Notes: generated by a model from the sequence alone, not told the origin. A DNA stretch of 7,212 nt from Treponema sp. (GCA_012516755.1 JAAYWE010000331.1:1-7212), one strand, 5' to 3'. Positions 1 to 5,895 are shown, counted from the stretch's first letter. Numbers and translations: made by a program.

Positions 1-829
1 CCTTTTCTAGAAGATCAAGGCTTTCTTTGACAAGAAGCGATTTTGCAAGCGGATTCAATGCAGTATATTTGACCGTTTTTCCTATTTGTGTAGGAATTTT
101 TTTGAATATATCTTGCAGAAAAGACACATTCACTTTCTTTTTGTACTTTCCAAAGTCGACATAGTAGGTTTGGAGGATGTTCTGCTGTTCCCGAGAAGTG
201 ACAATGGGATCGAGGCTCGATTCGATATAGGCTTTCACCACACCAGGAAGACCACCTACCACGAAGTATTCTTTTAAAAAGCCCAGCAATTTTGTATGAA
301 TCGCTTCGGGCATTGGCGTGGCAAGCGTATAAGAATTGAGATACTCGTGAAGTTGCTCCTGCCCTCGCGCACGCAAGAATTCCTCGAAGGTCATCGGCCC
401 TAAGTACAGAAACTCAATGCGTCCAACGGGCACCGAATAGTCAGGTTCAGAGAGGATAAAATCTAGGAGCGAGCCTGCACAGATGACATGCAGCGCGGGC
501 ATCTTTTCGTAGAAATAGCGCAGGCGAGCAAGCACCATTGGCGCTGACTGAATCTCATCGAGAAAGAGGAGCGTTTTGCCAGGCACAATTTTTTGGTTCG
601 CATCGATTTCGATGAAGCGAAAGACGTTCTGTATATCATCGTCTGAAAAGAGGCTTGCTTTTTGAGGATACTCATCGAAATTGATCTCGATGAGCGAGTC
701 GAACTCCCGGCGAGCAAATATACGAACGAGCTCAGTCTTGCCGACTTGTCGAGCGCCGCGGATTATGAGGGGCTTTCTATTGGCTCTTGCCTTCCATTCG
801 ATGAGCACATCGAGTGCCTTACGTTCCAT
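1..829 (-). CDS. AAA_14/DUF4143-type ATPase 1, 3' end outside window
   Basis: The frame is open from the ATG at 829-827 to the window edge and gives 276 residues. A P-loop GARQVGKT lies at residues 25-32. A Walker B strand with the LFLDEIQ motif has D91 and E92, and a sensor-like CAGSLL follows at 117-122. After that come VPVGRIEFLYLGPMTFEEFL and a GGLPG motif, then a DFGKYKK segment typical of this ATPase group. The visible end is entering the winged-helix region. The C-terminal nuclease-like part lies beyond the window; relatives here are about 400-420 residues, so roughly 130 residues are missing. There is no Shine-Dalgarno site before the ATG. A TATAAT ends 7 bases upstream, which supports this start as leaderless. 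The gene stands alone, divergent from mntA. Its family is clear, but its biological role is not known. Sensor GSLL instead of TGSS, and a distinct C-terminal region, separate it from the other three ATPases here. Confidence 0.93.
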   Translation of the reverse strand, partial: MERKALDVLIEWKARANRKPLIIRGARQVGKTELVRIFARREFDSLIEINFDEYPQKASLFSDDDIQNVFRFIEIDANQKIVPGKTLLFLDEIQSAPMVLARLRYFYEKMPALHVICAGSLLDFILSEPDYSVPVGRIEFLYLGPMTFEEFLRARGQEQLHEYLNSYTLATPMPEAIHTKLLGFLKEYFVVGGLPGVVKAYIESSLDPIVTSREQQNILQTYYVDFGKYKKKVNVSFLQDIFKKIPTQIGKTVKYTALNPLAKSLLVKESLDLLEK

Positions 830-890
830 AGGAGATATTATAGGACATTTTTATATATAATTTCAAGCGATTTAGGATATTTTGATAGGA
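829..890. promoter_or_regulatory. TAGGA direct-repeat operator candidate of ATPase 1
   Basis: TAGGA occurs four times on the plus strand, at 829, 841, 873 and 886, with offsets of 12, 32 and 13 bp. The best longer match is 839-855 against 871-887, exactly 32 bp apart, with 14 of 17 bases identical. The repeats bracket and overlap the -10, -35 and start codon of ATPase 1, where a repressor would bind. Unlike the other three ATPase operators, the half-sites are direct and not inverted. The region is AT-rich, so some of the match could be chance. Confidence 0.5.
837..866 (-). promoter_or_regulatory. promoter of ATPase 1, predicted leaderless
   Basis: Read on the minus strand, TTGAAA (866-861) is followed by 18 bases and then a perfect TATAAT (842-837). 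Seven bases separate TATAAT from the ATG at 829, which puts the expected transcription start at the start codon. No Shine-Dalgarno sequence could fit. The hexamers are seen directly; their activity is inferred. Confidence 0.7.
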
Positions 891-924
891 TAAATAAATA
901 GATAGATAGATAAATAGATAGATA
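889..924. repeat. tetranucleotide tandem repeat, (G/A)ATA x 9
   Basis: Nine consecutive 4-bp units read GATA, AATA, AATA, GATA x3, AATA, GATA, GATA. The tract starts 23 bp upstream of the predicted -35 of ATPase 1 and about 70 bp before the -35 of mntA. It lies in no plausible gene. Tetranucleotide tracts upstream of a -35 can vary in length and tune transcription, as known for the TAAA tract of Neisseria nadA. The purine interruptions would reduce slippage. Confidence 0.85.
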
Positions 925-995
925 GCGATGCGCAATGATTGCTCTCCATACCTAAGACTTGAAAAATCGTCAAATAATAAGGAATTTTGAGGTAA

Positions 996-1024
996 TTGAC
1001 AAAATATAAGAGGAGAAAGATATT
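996..1024 (+). promoter_or_regulatory. promoter of mntA-hepT, predicted leaderless
   Basis: TTGACA (996-1001), a 17-base spacer and GATATT (1019-1024) are followed by 6 bases and the ATG at 1031. An AGGAG at 1011-1015 lies 15 bases from the ATG, too far for normal Shine-Dalgarno use. The alternative -10 is TATAAG at 1005-1010, which would give a leader of about 15-20 bases. This makes mntA the least certain of the six leaderless predictions. An ATTTTG/CAAAAT pair (984-989 and 1000-1005) flanks the -35 as a weak operator candidate. Confidence 0.55.
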
Positions 1025-1030
1025 TGATTT

Positions 1031-1336
1031 ATGGAACAAATCTTGATCCAAATCGATGATTCACAAATAGCCACAATCGCTCACAAGTTTTCTATTCAGA
1101 AAATATCCATATTTGGATCTGCTATTCGCGATGATTTTAGTCCTAATAGTGATATTGATTTGCTTATAGAATTATCCCCTGATAGGGCATATTCTTATTT
1201 TGATGTTTTAGAGATTCAGGAACAATTTGAGAGAATATTTCAAAGAAAGGTGGACATAGTAGAAAAGAATAGTCTGCGAAATCCTTTCAGAAGAGAATCG
1301 ATTCTTAGATCTGCAAAGGAGATTTATGCAATATAG
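1031..1336 (+). CDS. mntA: MNT-domain nucleotidyltransferase antitoxin (MntA-like)
   Basis: This 101-residue protein is a minimal nucleotidyltransferase of the type paired with HEPN toxins. The active-site signature is G29-S30, then R33, then the metal-binding pair D41 and D43 within SDIDLLIE. A third acidic position is D75 in the VDIVE strand. Length and motif spacing fit complete MntA-like antitoxins. In characterised HEPN/MNT pairs the MNT protein neutralises the HEPN RNase by adding AMP to a tyrosine next to its catalytic histidine. The hepT start overlaps the end of this gene (ATG at 1326, stop at 1334-1336), which indicates translational coupling. The gene is visibly more AT-rich than the ATPases around it, consistent with separate acquisition. 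All catalytic residues look intact, so the antitoxin should be functional even though its partner is disrupted. Confidence 0.93.
   Translation: MEQILIQIDDSQIATIAHKFSIQKISIFGSAIRDDFSPNSDIDLLIELSPDRAYSYFDVLEIQEQFERIFQRKVDIVEKNSLRNPFRRESILRSAKEIYAI
1315..1321 (+). promoter_or_regulatory. ribosome binding site of hepT inside mntA
   Basis: AAAGGAG lies within the last codons of mntA, 4 bases before the hepT ATG at 1326. It fixes that start and shows that canonical Shine-Dalgarno initiation is used inside this operon, unlike the first genes of the units. Confidence 0.75.
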
Positions 1337-1616
1337 CATTGAAGATAAGGCTTACTTATGGGACATAGTCGATGCATGCGAAGATATTCTACAATTCACG
1401 AAATGCATTAGTTTTGAACAATTTGAAAGTGATAAAATTCGTAGGTTTGCAGTAGAACGGCAGCTTTTGGTCATTGGAGAGGCATCAAAAAGGCTATCTT
1501 CATCGGCCAAGGATAATTTTCCAACAGTCGAGTGGAAGAAGATCACGGGGTTAAGAAACATTATTGCTCATGAATATGGAGAAATCATAACGGAAAGAAT
1601 CTGGATCGTCGTTTAA
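1326..1616 (+). CDS. hepT: HEPN toxin (HepT-like, DUF86), C-terminus lost to in-frame stop
   Basis: The 96-residue product has the HEPN RNase signature R77-N-I-I-A-H82 followed by E83-Y84, that is R-x4-H-x-Y. R77 and H82 are the expected catalytic pair, and Y84 sits where MntA-type partners attach AMP. The N-terminal helical part, including AVERQLLVIGEASKRLS, is typical of HepT. The frame ends in TAA at 1614-1616, right after ERIWIVV. Without that stop the same frame continues for 20 more residues that match the usual HepT ending. HepT proteins are commonly about 110-140 residues, so this copy is short. It could be an inactivated toxin, a functional shortened form, or a sequencing error. Family identity is certain; activity is not. 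Confidence 0.9.
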   Translation: MQYSIEDKAYLWDIVDACEDILQFTKCISFEQFESDKIRRFAVERQLLVIGEASKRLSSSAKDNFPTVEWKKITGLRNIIAHEYGEIITERIWIVV

Positions 1617-1679
1617 AGAAATATTCCAGAACTATATAAATTATTAAAGGCCGAGGCTCTTTCAAAAGTCATTAAGTAA
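1617..1679 (+). pseudogene. detached C-terminal codons of hepT
   Basis: Directly after the hepT TAA, the same frame reads RNIPELYKLLKAEALSKVIK and then TAA at 1677-1679. IPxL in this position, following an I/V-W strand or helix, is the normal HepT ending. Restoring one codon, for example TAA back to AAA (lysine), would give a 117-residue HepT. This is strong evidence for a single nonsense change. Confidence 0.8.
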
Positions 1680-1726
1680 AGCAGTTTTCTAATGCAAAGC
1701 GGGGACGAGCCATAGATAATATAATT

Positions 1727-1785
1727 AATATTGTCATTTAACTGACAATATTTTGCCTAATTTGGTCAATTTATTGACAATTTTT
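1727..1785. promoter_or_regulatory. tandem palindromic operator candidate of ATPase 2, 32-bp period
   Basis: AATATTGTCA (1727-1736) and TGACAATATT (1743-1752) form a perfect 10-bp inverted repeat with a 6-base loop. The whole 27-bp unit recurs 32 bp downstream at 1759-1785 with 21 of 27 bases identical (TGGTCA at 1763, TGACAA at 1775). The second unit contains the predicted -35 TTGACA of ATPase 2, so a bound protein would block RNA polymerase. The sequence is seen directly; the operator role is inferred. Confidence 0.65.
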
Positions 1786-1802
1786 CTATTAAGCGCGATA
1801 CT
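1774..1802 (+). promoter_or_regulatory. promoter of ATPase 2, predicted leaderless
   Basis: A perfect TTGACA (1774-1779) and a 17-base spacer precede GATACT (1797-1802). Six bases then lead to the GTG at 1809, so the expected transcript starts at the G of GTG. The arrangement is almost identical to the mntA promoter. Confidence 0.7.
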
Positions 1803-1808
1803 TGCCGT

Positions 1809-3026
1809 GTGCAACGGATTCCGCGGATGTACGAAGTAGAGCCTGGCTCGCTTCTTCGAAAAGGCAAGGTGGTAGTGCTCTATGGAGCACGGCGGGTAGG
1901 CAAGACAATGTTGATGGAGAGGGTAATCGCGAACCTGCAAAGTCCGTCGGCGCAACGTGCGCTTCAGGGTGCGCAGACCGCGGGTACCGGCGCCTTCAAT
2001 GGTTCAATAGTAAAAGTATTTCGAGGTGTAGGCGACGACTTCGAGCTCGCTTCGATTCTCGGTTCGAGAAAAATCGAAACCTACCGGCTTTTCTTTTCGC
2101 CATACGATATCATCTTCATCGACGAAGCACAGTATATCCCTCAAATCGGCGCGTGTGCAAAGCTCCTCATCGATCTCTTTCCGGAAAAATCGATTGTGCT
2201 CACTGGGTCGAGCATGCTCACACTGTCTCAAGGGTCTTCTGAACCGCTCACAGGAAGAAGTGTAGAGCGACGCTTGTTCCCAATTTCTCTTTTGGAATTG
2301 AGACAGGAACGCGAATGGGCCGATATTTATCGCGAGATCGAGGCGTACCTCGTCTTTGGACTCTATCCTGAGGTGCTTGGCTTGGGTAGCGCCGCAGAAA
2401 AGGCCGAATACCTGGTGAATCTACGCAATAGCTATTTGTTTAAGGACATTTTGGCGCTGGAACAGCTTCGGAATTCACAGAAATTGCAGGACATTGTGCG
2501 GCTGCTTGCCTTCCAAGTTGGAAACAAAGTTTCTCTCAACGAGCTTGCCACACAGACAGCCTTGAGCAAAAACACGGTAGAGCGCTATCTCGATCTGCTT
2601 GAAAAGGCGTTTATCATCAAAAGAGTTGGGGCTTTTTCGCGCAATCTTAGGAGCGAAATACGCAAGAGCGCTAAATATTATTTCTATGATGTGGGTGTGA
2701 GGAATGCGGTGATCAACGACTTTAGGCCTATCCAGCTGCGCAACGATGTTGGTGCTTTGTGGGAGAATTTCGTAGTGATGGAGCTCTTAAAAAAATATGA
2801 GTATGAGCACCGCTATGCCAATTTTTATTTTTGGCGAACCTACGACCAGAAAGAGCTCGATCTTGTGATCGAGGAAAATGGCGCGCTTTCTGGCTACGAG
2901 ATCAAATTGCGCGACAGCGCGGCCAAGGTTCCGAAGCTATGGCTCGACACCTACAAGAGCGAGGTGCGCGTGATCACCAAAGAAGCTCTGCCTACGCTCT
3001 TGGAGCCGAGTACCGTGCAGGTGTAG
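1809..3026 (+). CDS. AAA_14/DUF4143 ATPase 2
   Basis: This complete 405-residue protein is an AAA+ ATPase with a nuclease-like C-terminal domain. The P-loop GARRVGKT is at residues 26-33, the Walker B IIFIDEAQ has D105 and E106, the sensor TGSS is at 132-135, LTGR is at 147-150 and GLYPE at 184-188. A winged-helix-like segment at about 239-270 (LNELATQTALSKNTVERYL) precedes the DUF4143 core, which carries the YFYDVG motif. The end resembles a PD-(D/E)xK site: D351 in KELDLVIE and E364-x-K366 in YEIK. The start is GTG; the next ATG, seven codons in, lacks a Shine-Dalgarno site, while the promoter places transcription at the GTG. Residues 46-66 form a GC-rich Ala/Gly-rich insert. The gene is a single-gene unit converging on ATPase 3, 30 bp away. 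Related proteins are common in accessory regions, but their function is not established. Confidence 0.95.
   Translation: MQRIPRMYEVEPGSLLRKGKVVVLYGARRVGKTMLMERVIANLQSPSAQRALQGAQTAGTGAFNGSIVKVFRGVGDDFELASILGSRKIETYRLFFSPYDIIFIDEAQYIPQIGACAKLLIDLFPEKSIVLTGSSMLTLSQGSSEPLTGRSVERRLFPISLLELRQEREWADIYREIEAYLVFGLYPEVLGLGSAAEKAEYLVNLRNSYLFKDILALEQLRNSQKLQDIVRLLAFQVGNKVSLNELATQTALSKNTVERYLDLLEKAFIIKRVGAFSRNLRSEIRKSAKYYFYDVGVRNAVINDFRPIQLRNDVGALWENFVVMELLKKYEYEHRYANFYFWRTYDQKELDLVIEENGALSGYEIKLRDSAAKVPKLWLDTYKSEVRVITKEALPTLLEPSTVQV
1941..2000 (+). other. GC-rich palindromic in-frame insert in ATPase 2
   Basis: Forty-one of these 60 bases are G or C by my count, far above the flanking sequence. GCGCA (1950-1954) and TGCGC (1958-1962) form a short hairpin. 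GTGCGC occurs at 1957 and again 12 bp later at 1969. The stretch encodes an Ala/Gly/Gln-rich, low-complexity loop (about residues 45-64) between the P-loop helix and the next conserved strand (VKVFRG). ATPases 1 and 4 go from P-loop to that strand with no such loop. It may be a small palindromic element inserted in frame, or simply a divergent loop. Confidence 0.5.
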
Positions 3027-3056
3027 AAAATCTAAGACACAACAATCCCGTTGTCA

Positions 3057-4298
3057 TTATAAAAGGCTGAGGGCTGCGAAGGCTTTGTGGATCGGTGCAA
3101 AATAGATCGTGCAATGGTCATGGCGGCTTGTATATTCTGGGCCATCGTAAAGCACCACCGCATTTTTGGTCTCTGGGTAGAAGCTCAGAAAATGGCGTAA
3201 GCCAGAAGGAAGGAGAGGAGGCTGCCAGGAGGATTTGACCTCAATAGGCAGGAGCTGCTGATCCTTTTTGAGCACAAAGTCGACTTCCTTGCCATCGGCA
3301 GTGCACCAGTAATAGAGCGAATAGCGAATGTCGAGATGTTTTTTGAGTTCCCAGAAGACAAATTGCTCTCTGAGGATCCCTGCATCGGGCCTTCGATCGA
3401 TATCCCTAAAATCCTGGATGATGCTATTGATAATTCCTTGATCGTAGAGATAGAACTTCGGTGTTTTGGTGAGCTCTTTTCCTTTATTGGTGGAAAGCGG
3501 TGGCACGAGCGCGAGCACAAAAGTACCCGCAAGGACGTCGAGATAGCGCTCGATCTGTCGGCTCGAGATGCCTGCGACGCTGCAAAGCGTACTTTTCTTG
3601 AGTTGTGCACCATTGTTGAGCGCGAGCCAGGTGATCGCTTTATTAAACGAGAGTACCGATTCTTCCTTAAGAAAAGCCTTGATGTCTTTTGCGATGTAGG
3701 TTTGATAGATTCCGAAGAGATACTCTCTCTTTTCAAGGTCATCTGAAAGCGCAGTGAGCCCTGGAAGTGCACCATAGCGCACAAATTCACGGAGGCGTGC
3801 GCGATGCGCTTCGAGCTCATCGGGCGGTGTGACTTCCTCGATATGGGGCGATAATGGCGGCCTTTGCGATGCATCCTCTTGATAGAGCCATTCGCCATAA
3901 GTCAAAGGATAGAGGACTGTCTCGAGTTTTCGACCTGCAAGCGACTGCTTGAGATGCGTTTGAATCTCCATAGAGGATGAACCTGTCGCATAAATCTTTA
4001 TTTGAGGATTGAGATCATATACCGCTTTCAGAATAGAAGAAATATTGCTGCAGTACTGGAATTCATCGATGAAAATGAGTTTTGTGCGAATCGTGCGGAT
4101 AAATGAGGTATATCCTTCATTAAATAAGGAGAGATGAAGAGGATTCTCAAGATTAAACATTTCAGATTGCTGCGCAAGATGCGCTCGAATCATGCCCAGC
4201 AGTGTGGATTTGCCGACTTGTCGCGCACCGATGATGATGCTGAGAGAATGATTCGTAGCCTGCTTTAGAAGCCTATCGAGGTCTTTACGAGGGATCAT
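3057..4298 (-). CDS. AAA_14/DUF4143 ATPase 3
   Basis: This complete 413-residue protein has the P-loop GARQVGKS at residues 24-31, the Walker B LIFIDEFQ with D78 and E79, the sensor ATGSSS at 104-109 and SLAGR at 119-123. A YGALPG motif lies at 175-180. The winged-helix-like segment is at about 229-262 (LCSVAGISSRQIERYLDVL). The DUF4143 core has FYLYDQG. A PD-(D/E)xK-like site has D340 in GKEVDFVLKK and E353-x-K355 in IEVKSS, so the nuclease-like residues look complete. ATG 4298-4296 is chosen because it precedes the P-loop at the normal distance and lies 8 bases after a TATAAA. No Shine-Dalgarno is present. It is the only gene in its unit, convergent with ATPase 2 and divergent from abiEi. 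Family assignment is secure; the role is unknown. Confidence 0.95.
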   Translation of the reverse strand: MIPRKDLDRLLKQATNHSLSIIIGARQVGKSTLLGMIRAHLAQQSEMFNLENPLHLSLFNEGYTSFIRTIRTKLIFIDEFQYCSNISSILKAVYDLNPQIKIYATGSSSMEIQTHLKQSLAGRKLETVLYPLTYGEWLYQEDASQRPPLSPHIEEVTPPDELEAHRARLREFVRYGALPGLTALSDDLEKREYLFGIYQTYIAKDIKAFLKEESVLSFNKAITWLALNNGAQLKKSTLCSVAGISSRQIERYLDVLAGTFVLALVPPLSTNKGKELTKTPKFYLYDQGIINSIIQDFRDIDRRPDAGILREQFVFWELKKHLDIRYSLYYWCTADGKEVDFVLKKDQQLLPIEVKSSWQPPLLPSGLRHFLSFYPETKNAVVLYDGPEYTSRHDHCTIYFAPIHKAFAALSLL

Positions 4299-4300
4299 GC

Positions 4301-4364
4301 GGATATTTTATACGAAAGCGTGAAAAATATCCAGATATTTTTTGCGATTTCGTGAGAAATATCT
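4301..4364. promoter_or_regulatory. tandem palindromic operator candidate of ATPase 3, 32-bp period
   Basis: Two 32-bp units abut (4301-4332 and 4333-4364) with 24 of 32 bases identical. Each begins with GATATTTT and ends with AAATATC, so each is itself a palindrome. The inner arms of neighbouring units also pair: 4313-4331 with 4334-4352, 16 of 19 complementary around a 2-base centre. The gene-proximal unit covers the -10 and ends 2 bases from the ATG of ATPase 3, which strongly suggests repression of that gene. It is the clearest of the four operator candidates. Confidence 0.75.
4307..4312 (-). promoter_or_regulatory. -10 element of ATPase 3, predicted leaderless
   Basis: Minus-strand TATAAA (4312-4307) lies 8 bases from the ATG at 4298. 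I see no good -35; the expected position falls within the operator palindrome (TGGATA at 4333-4328, 15-base spacing, is weak). The transcript would start at or 1-2 bases before the ATG. Confidence 0.55.
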
Positions 4365-4426
4365 CGACAGGATGGAGCAGTCTGGACTTGGCGCGCTTAG
4401 ATATGAAAGGCAAATGAAGGCGATCA

Positions 4427-4456
4427 TTTACAAAAATATACATTTATGTGTATTAT
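4427..4456 (+). promoter_or_regulatory. promoter of abiEi-abiEii with operator between -35 and -10
   Basis: TTTACA (4427-4432), an 18-base spacer and TATTAT (4451-4456) are followed by 8 bases and the ATG at 4465, giving a leader of about 0-2 bases. ATATACAT (4436-4443) and ATGTGTAT (4446-4453) form an inverted repeat with one mismatch around TT, placed in the spacer and touching the -10. Characterised AbiEi proteins bind inverted repeats in their own promoter, so this is the probable autoregulatory site. It lacks the 32-bp partner seen at the ATPase genes. Confidence 0.65.
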
Positions 4457-4464
4457 CGTAATCG

Positions 4465-5100
4465 ATGAAGTTTGAGCAATTATTGGAGAGGCTTGGCGAC
4501 CAGCCGATGTTCGATTTTGCGATGGTCTGCACGCTCTTTGAGGAAAAAAAGGAGACCGTGCGAACTGGACTCTCGAGGCTGAAGAGAGCTGGCAAGATCC
4601 TAGAACTCAAGCGAGGGCTCTACACATTTGCAGAGCCGTATCGCCGCGCTACCCTCAATGCAGCGTATATCGCGAATATGCTCTATGCGCCTTCCTATCT
4701 CTCTGAGCGATGGGCGCTCTCTTGGTATAGTGTGATCCCTGAGAAAACTGCATGGTACACGTCCATCACGACGCGACCGACACGGACTTTTGAGAATCGC
4801 TTTGGCGTGTTTCGCTATCGAACCATAAAACCATCGCTTTTTGATTCCTACCGCATCGAGACTATTCTCTCGCAAGAGGTCAGAGTGGCAACACCAGAAA
4901 AGGCATTGCTCGATCTATGGTACTTGGAAGGTGGCGAGTGGACGGCAGCACGCATGGAATCGTTTCGATTCGAGCCAAAGGTGATCGATACCGCCCTTGT
5001 TATCGATTTCGCACGAGCCTCGAAGATTCCAAGGCTCATTCGGGCAGCAAAATACTGGCAAACCTATGCCGACAGCGTTTCAGGGGGAGTGCTGCTATGA
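4465..5100 (+). CDS. abiEi: AbiEi-type antitoxin and transcriptional repressor
   Basis: This 211-residue protein matches the AbiEi (COG5340-like) layout. An N-terminal winged-helix domain (about residues 1-55) ends in the wing-like KRAGKILELKRGLYTF. A C-terminal antitoxin domain follows, with the family hallmarks PSYLSERWALSWYSVIPE (about 77-94), which precedes the typical SY/YLS surface, and ATPEKALLDLWYL (about 142-154). In studied AbiE systems this protein neutralises the AbiEii toxin without stable binding (type IV toxin-antitoxin) and represses the operon. The start follows a -10 hexamer by 8 bases and has no Shine-Dalgarno site. Its stop overlaps the abiEii start as ATGA (5097-5100), which gives the usual antitoxin-first, coupled order. 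The protein appears complete. Confidence 0.93.
   Translation: MKFEQLLERLGDQPMFDFAMVCTLFEEKKETVRTGLSRLKRAGKILELKRGLYTFAEPYRRATLNAAYIANMLYAPSYLSERWALSWYSVIPEKTAWYTSITTRPTRTFENRFGVFRYRTIKPSLFDSYRIETILSQEVRVATPEKALLDLWYLEGGEWTAARMESFRFEPKVIDTALVIDFARASKIPRLIRAAKYWQTYADSVSGGVLL
5083..5089 (+). promoter_or_regulatory. ribosome binding site of abiEii
   Basis: GGGGGAG in the end of abiEi places GGAG 7 bases before the ATG at 5097. This selects 5097 over upstream in-frame starts such as 4917, which would overlap abiEi by almost 190 bases. Confidence 0.8.
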
Positions 5101-5888
5101 AGCACGAACTCCTTGCATTGGCTCGCACGGTTTCTGACCCCACTGATCGGCTCAATGTGGTACGAGAATATATCCAAGCGCTGATCATGCGAAGTCTTCA
5201 CGAATCGCAGGCCTTTCGCTCAATCGTGTTTATGGGAGGAACGGCGCTGCGATTTTTGTATAATCTGCCGCGCTATTCCGAGGACCTCGATTTTTCGCGT
5301 GAATCTGCCGACGGATACGAGCCTGTGCTTTGGATGCGCAAAATCAAAAGGGATTTGAGCTATCAAGGCTATGAGGTCTCAGTATCATGGAATGCTACAC
5401 ATACTGTCCATGTTGCGTGGGTTGGTTTTGCAGGAATTATGAAAGAAGTGGGGCTGTCGAGCCACACATCTGAAAAGATTTCAATCAAGATCAAGATCGA
5501 TACCAATCCACCACAGGGCGCAACGATGAGCTCGAGCATCGTGAATCGCCACATGCTTTTTGCAGTGCGGTATCATGACCTTGCATCGCTCATGGCAGGC
5601 AAGGTCCATGCGATCCTGACGCGGCCGTTTGTAAAGGGCCGCGATTGGTATGATCTGCTCTGGTATGAAAGTAGGCGGCCTCCTATAGAGCCGAATCCGA
5701 TTCTGCTGCTTGCTGCCATGGCGCAAAGTGGGATTGAGGATTATGGGGATTGGCGAATCATGATCAAGGAGCGCAGCGCACAGGTAGATTTTGGAGCGAT
5801 TGCCTCGGATGTTGCACCCTTTCTTGAACACCATGAGGATGCACGTTTGCTCACCAGAGAGAACTTGATGAGCTTGCTGGGTGTTTGA
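5097..5888 (+). CDS. abiEii: AbiEii-type nucleotidyltransferase toxin (DUF1814)
   Basis: This 263-residue protein has the motifs of the AbiEii/DUF1814 nucleotidyltransferase toxins in order. The first is G47-G48-T-A-L-R, followed by R59-Y-S-E-D63-L-D65-F, the active-site and metal-binding segment. The second is K131-x-K133-x-D135 in KIKIDTNPP. The third is AGKVHAIL (K169), and the last is KGRDWYDLLWY (R182, D183, D186). Family members transfer nucleotides; the related mycobacterial MenT toxins add pyrimidines to the 3' end of tRNA, and lactococcal AbiEii binds GTP and aborts phage infection. The exact substrate here cannot be read from sequence. All motif residues are present, so the toxin should be active and held in check by AbiEi. 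It is the second gene of the operon, overlapping abiEi by 4 bases. Confidence 0.94.
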   Translation: MKHELLALARTVSDPTDRLNVVREYIQALIMRSLHESQAFRSIVFMGGTALRFLYNLPRYSEDLDFSRESADGYEPVLWMRKIKRDLSYQGYEVSVSWNATHTVHVAWVGFAGIMKEVGLSSHTSEKISIKIKIDTNPPQGATMSSSIVNRHMLFAVRYHDLASLMAGKVHAILTRPFVKGRDWYDLLWYESRRPPIEPNPILLLAAMAQSGIEDYGDWRIMIKERSAQVDFGAIASDVAPFLEHHEDARLLTRENLMSLLGV

Positions 5889-5895
5889 AATGTAT

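Noticed and set aside
662..901. 79-residue plus-strand open frame
   Set aside because: It is antisense to the start of ATPase 1 and runs into the AT-rich promoter and repeat.
829..924. CRISPR array or iteron origin
   Set aside because: The TAGGA repeats and the 4-bp tract are far too short and irregular for CRISPR. No replication gene is nearby to support iterons.
1827..1829. ATG at 1827 as the start of ATPase 2
   Set aside because: It has no Shine-Dalgarno site. The TTGACA-17-GATACT promoter places the transcript start at the GTG at 1809 instead.
1802..2242. 146-residue plus-strand open frame
   Set aside because: It is a shifted frame over the start of ATPase 2, rich in Arg and Cys, with no family motif.
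3027..3056. Bidirectional terminator between ATPases 2 and 3
   Set aside because: Only a 5-bp ACAAC/GTTGT stem (3039-3043 and 3050-3054) is present, with no clear T-run on either side. Too weak to annotate.
3336..3746. 136-residue plus-strand open frame
   Set aside because: It lies entirely antisense to ATPase 3, whose motifs are clear. The translation has no recognisable domain and no promoter or Shine-Dalgarno support.
3185..3898. 237-residue minus-strand open frame
   Set aside because: It is another frame of the ATPase 3 coding region, Ser/Arg-rich and without motifs.
4917..5888. A longer 323-residue start for abiEii
   Set aside because: It would overlap abiEi by almost 190 bases. The ATG at 5097 has a good Shine-Dalgarno site and the standard ATGA overlap, and the family length fits about 260 residues.
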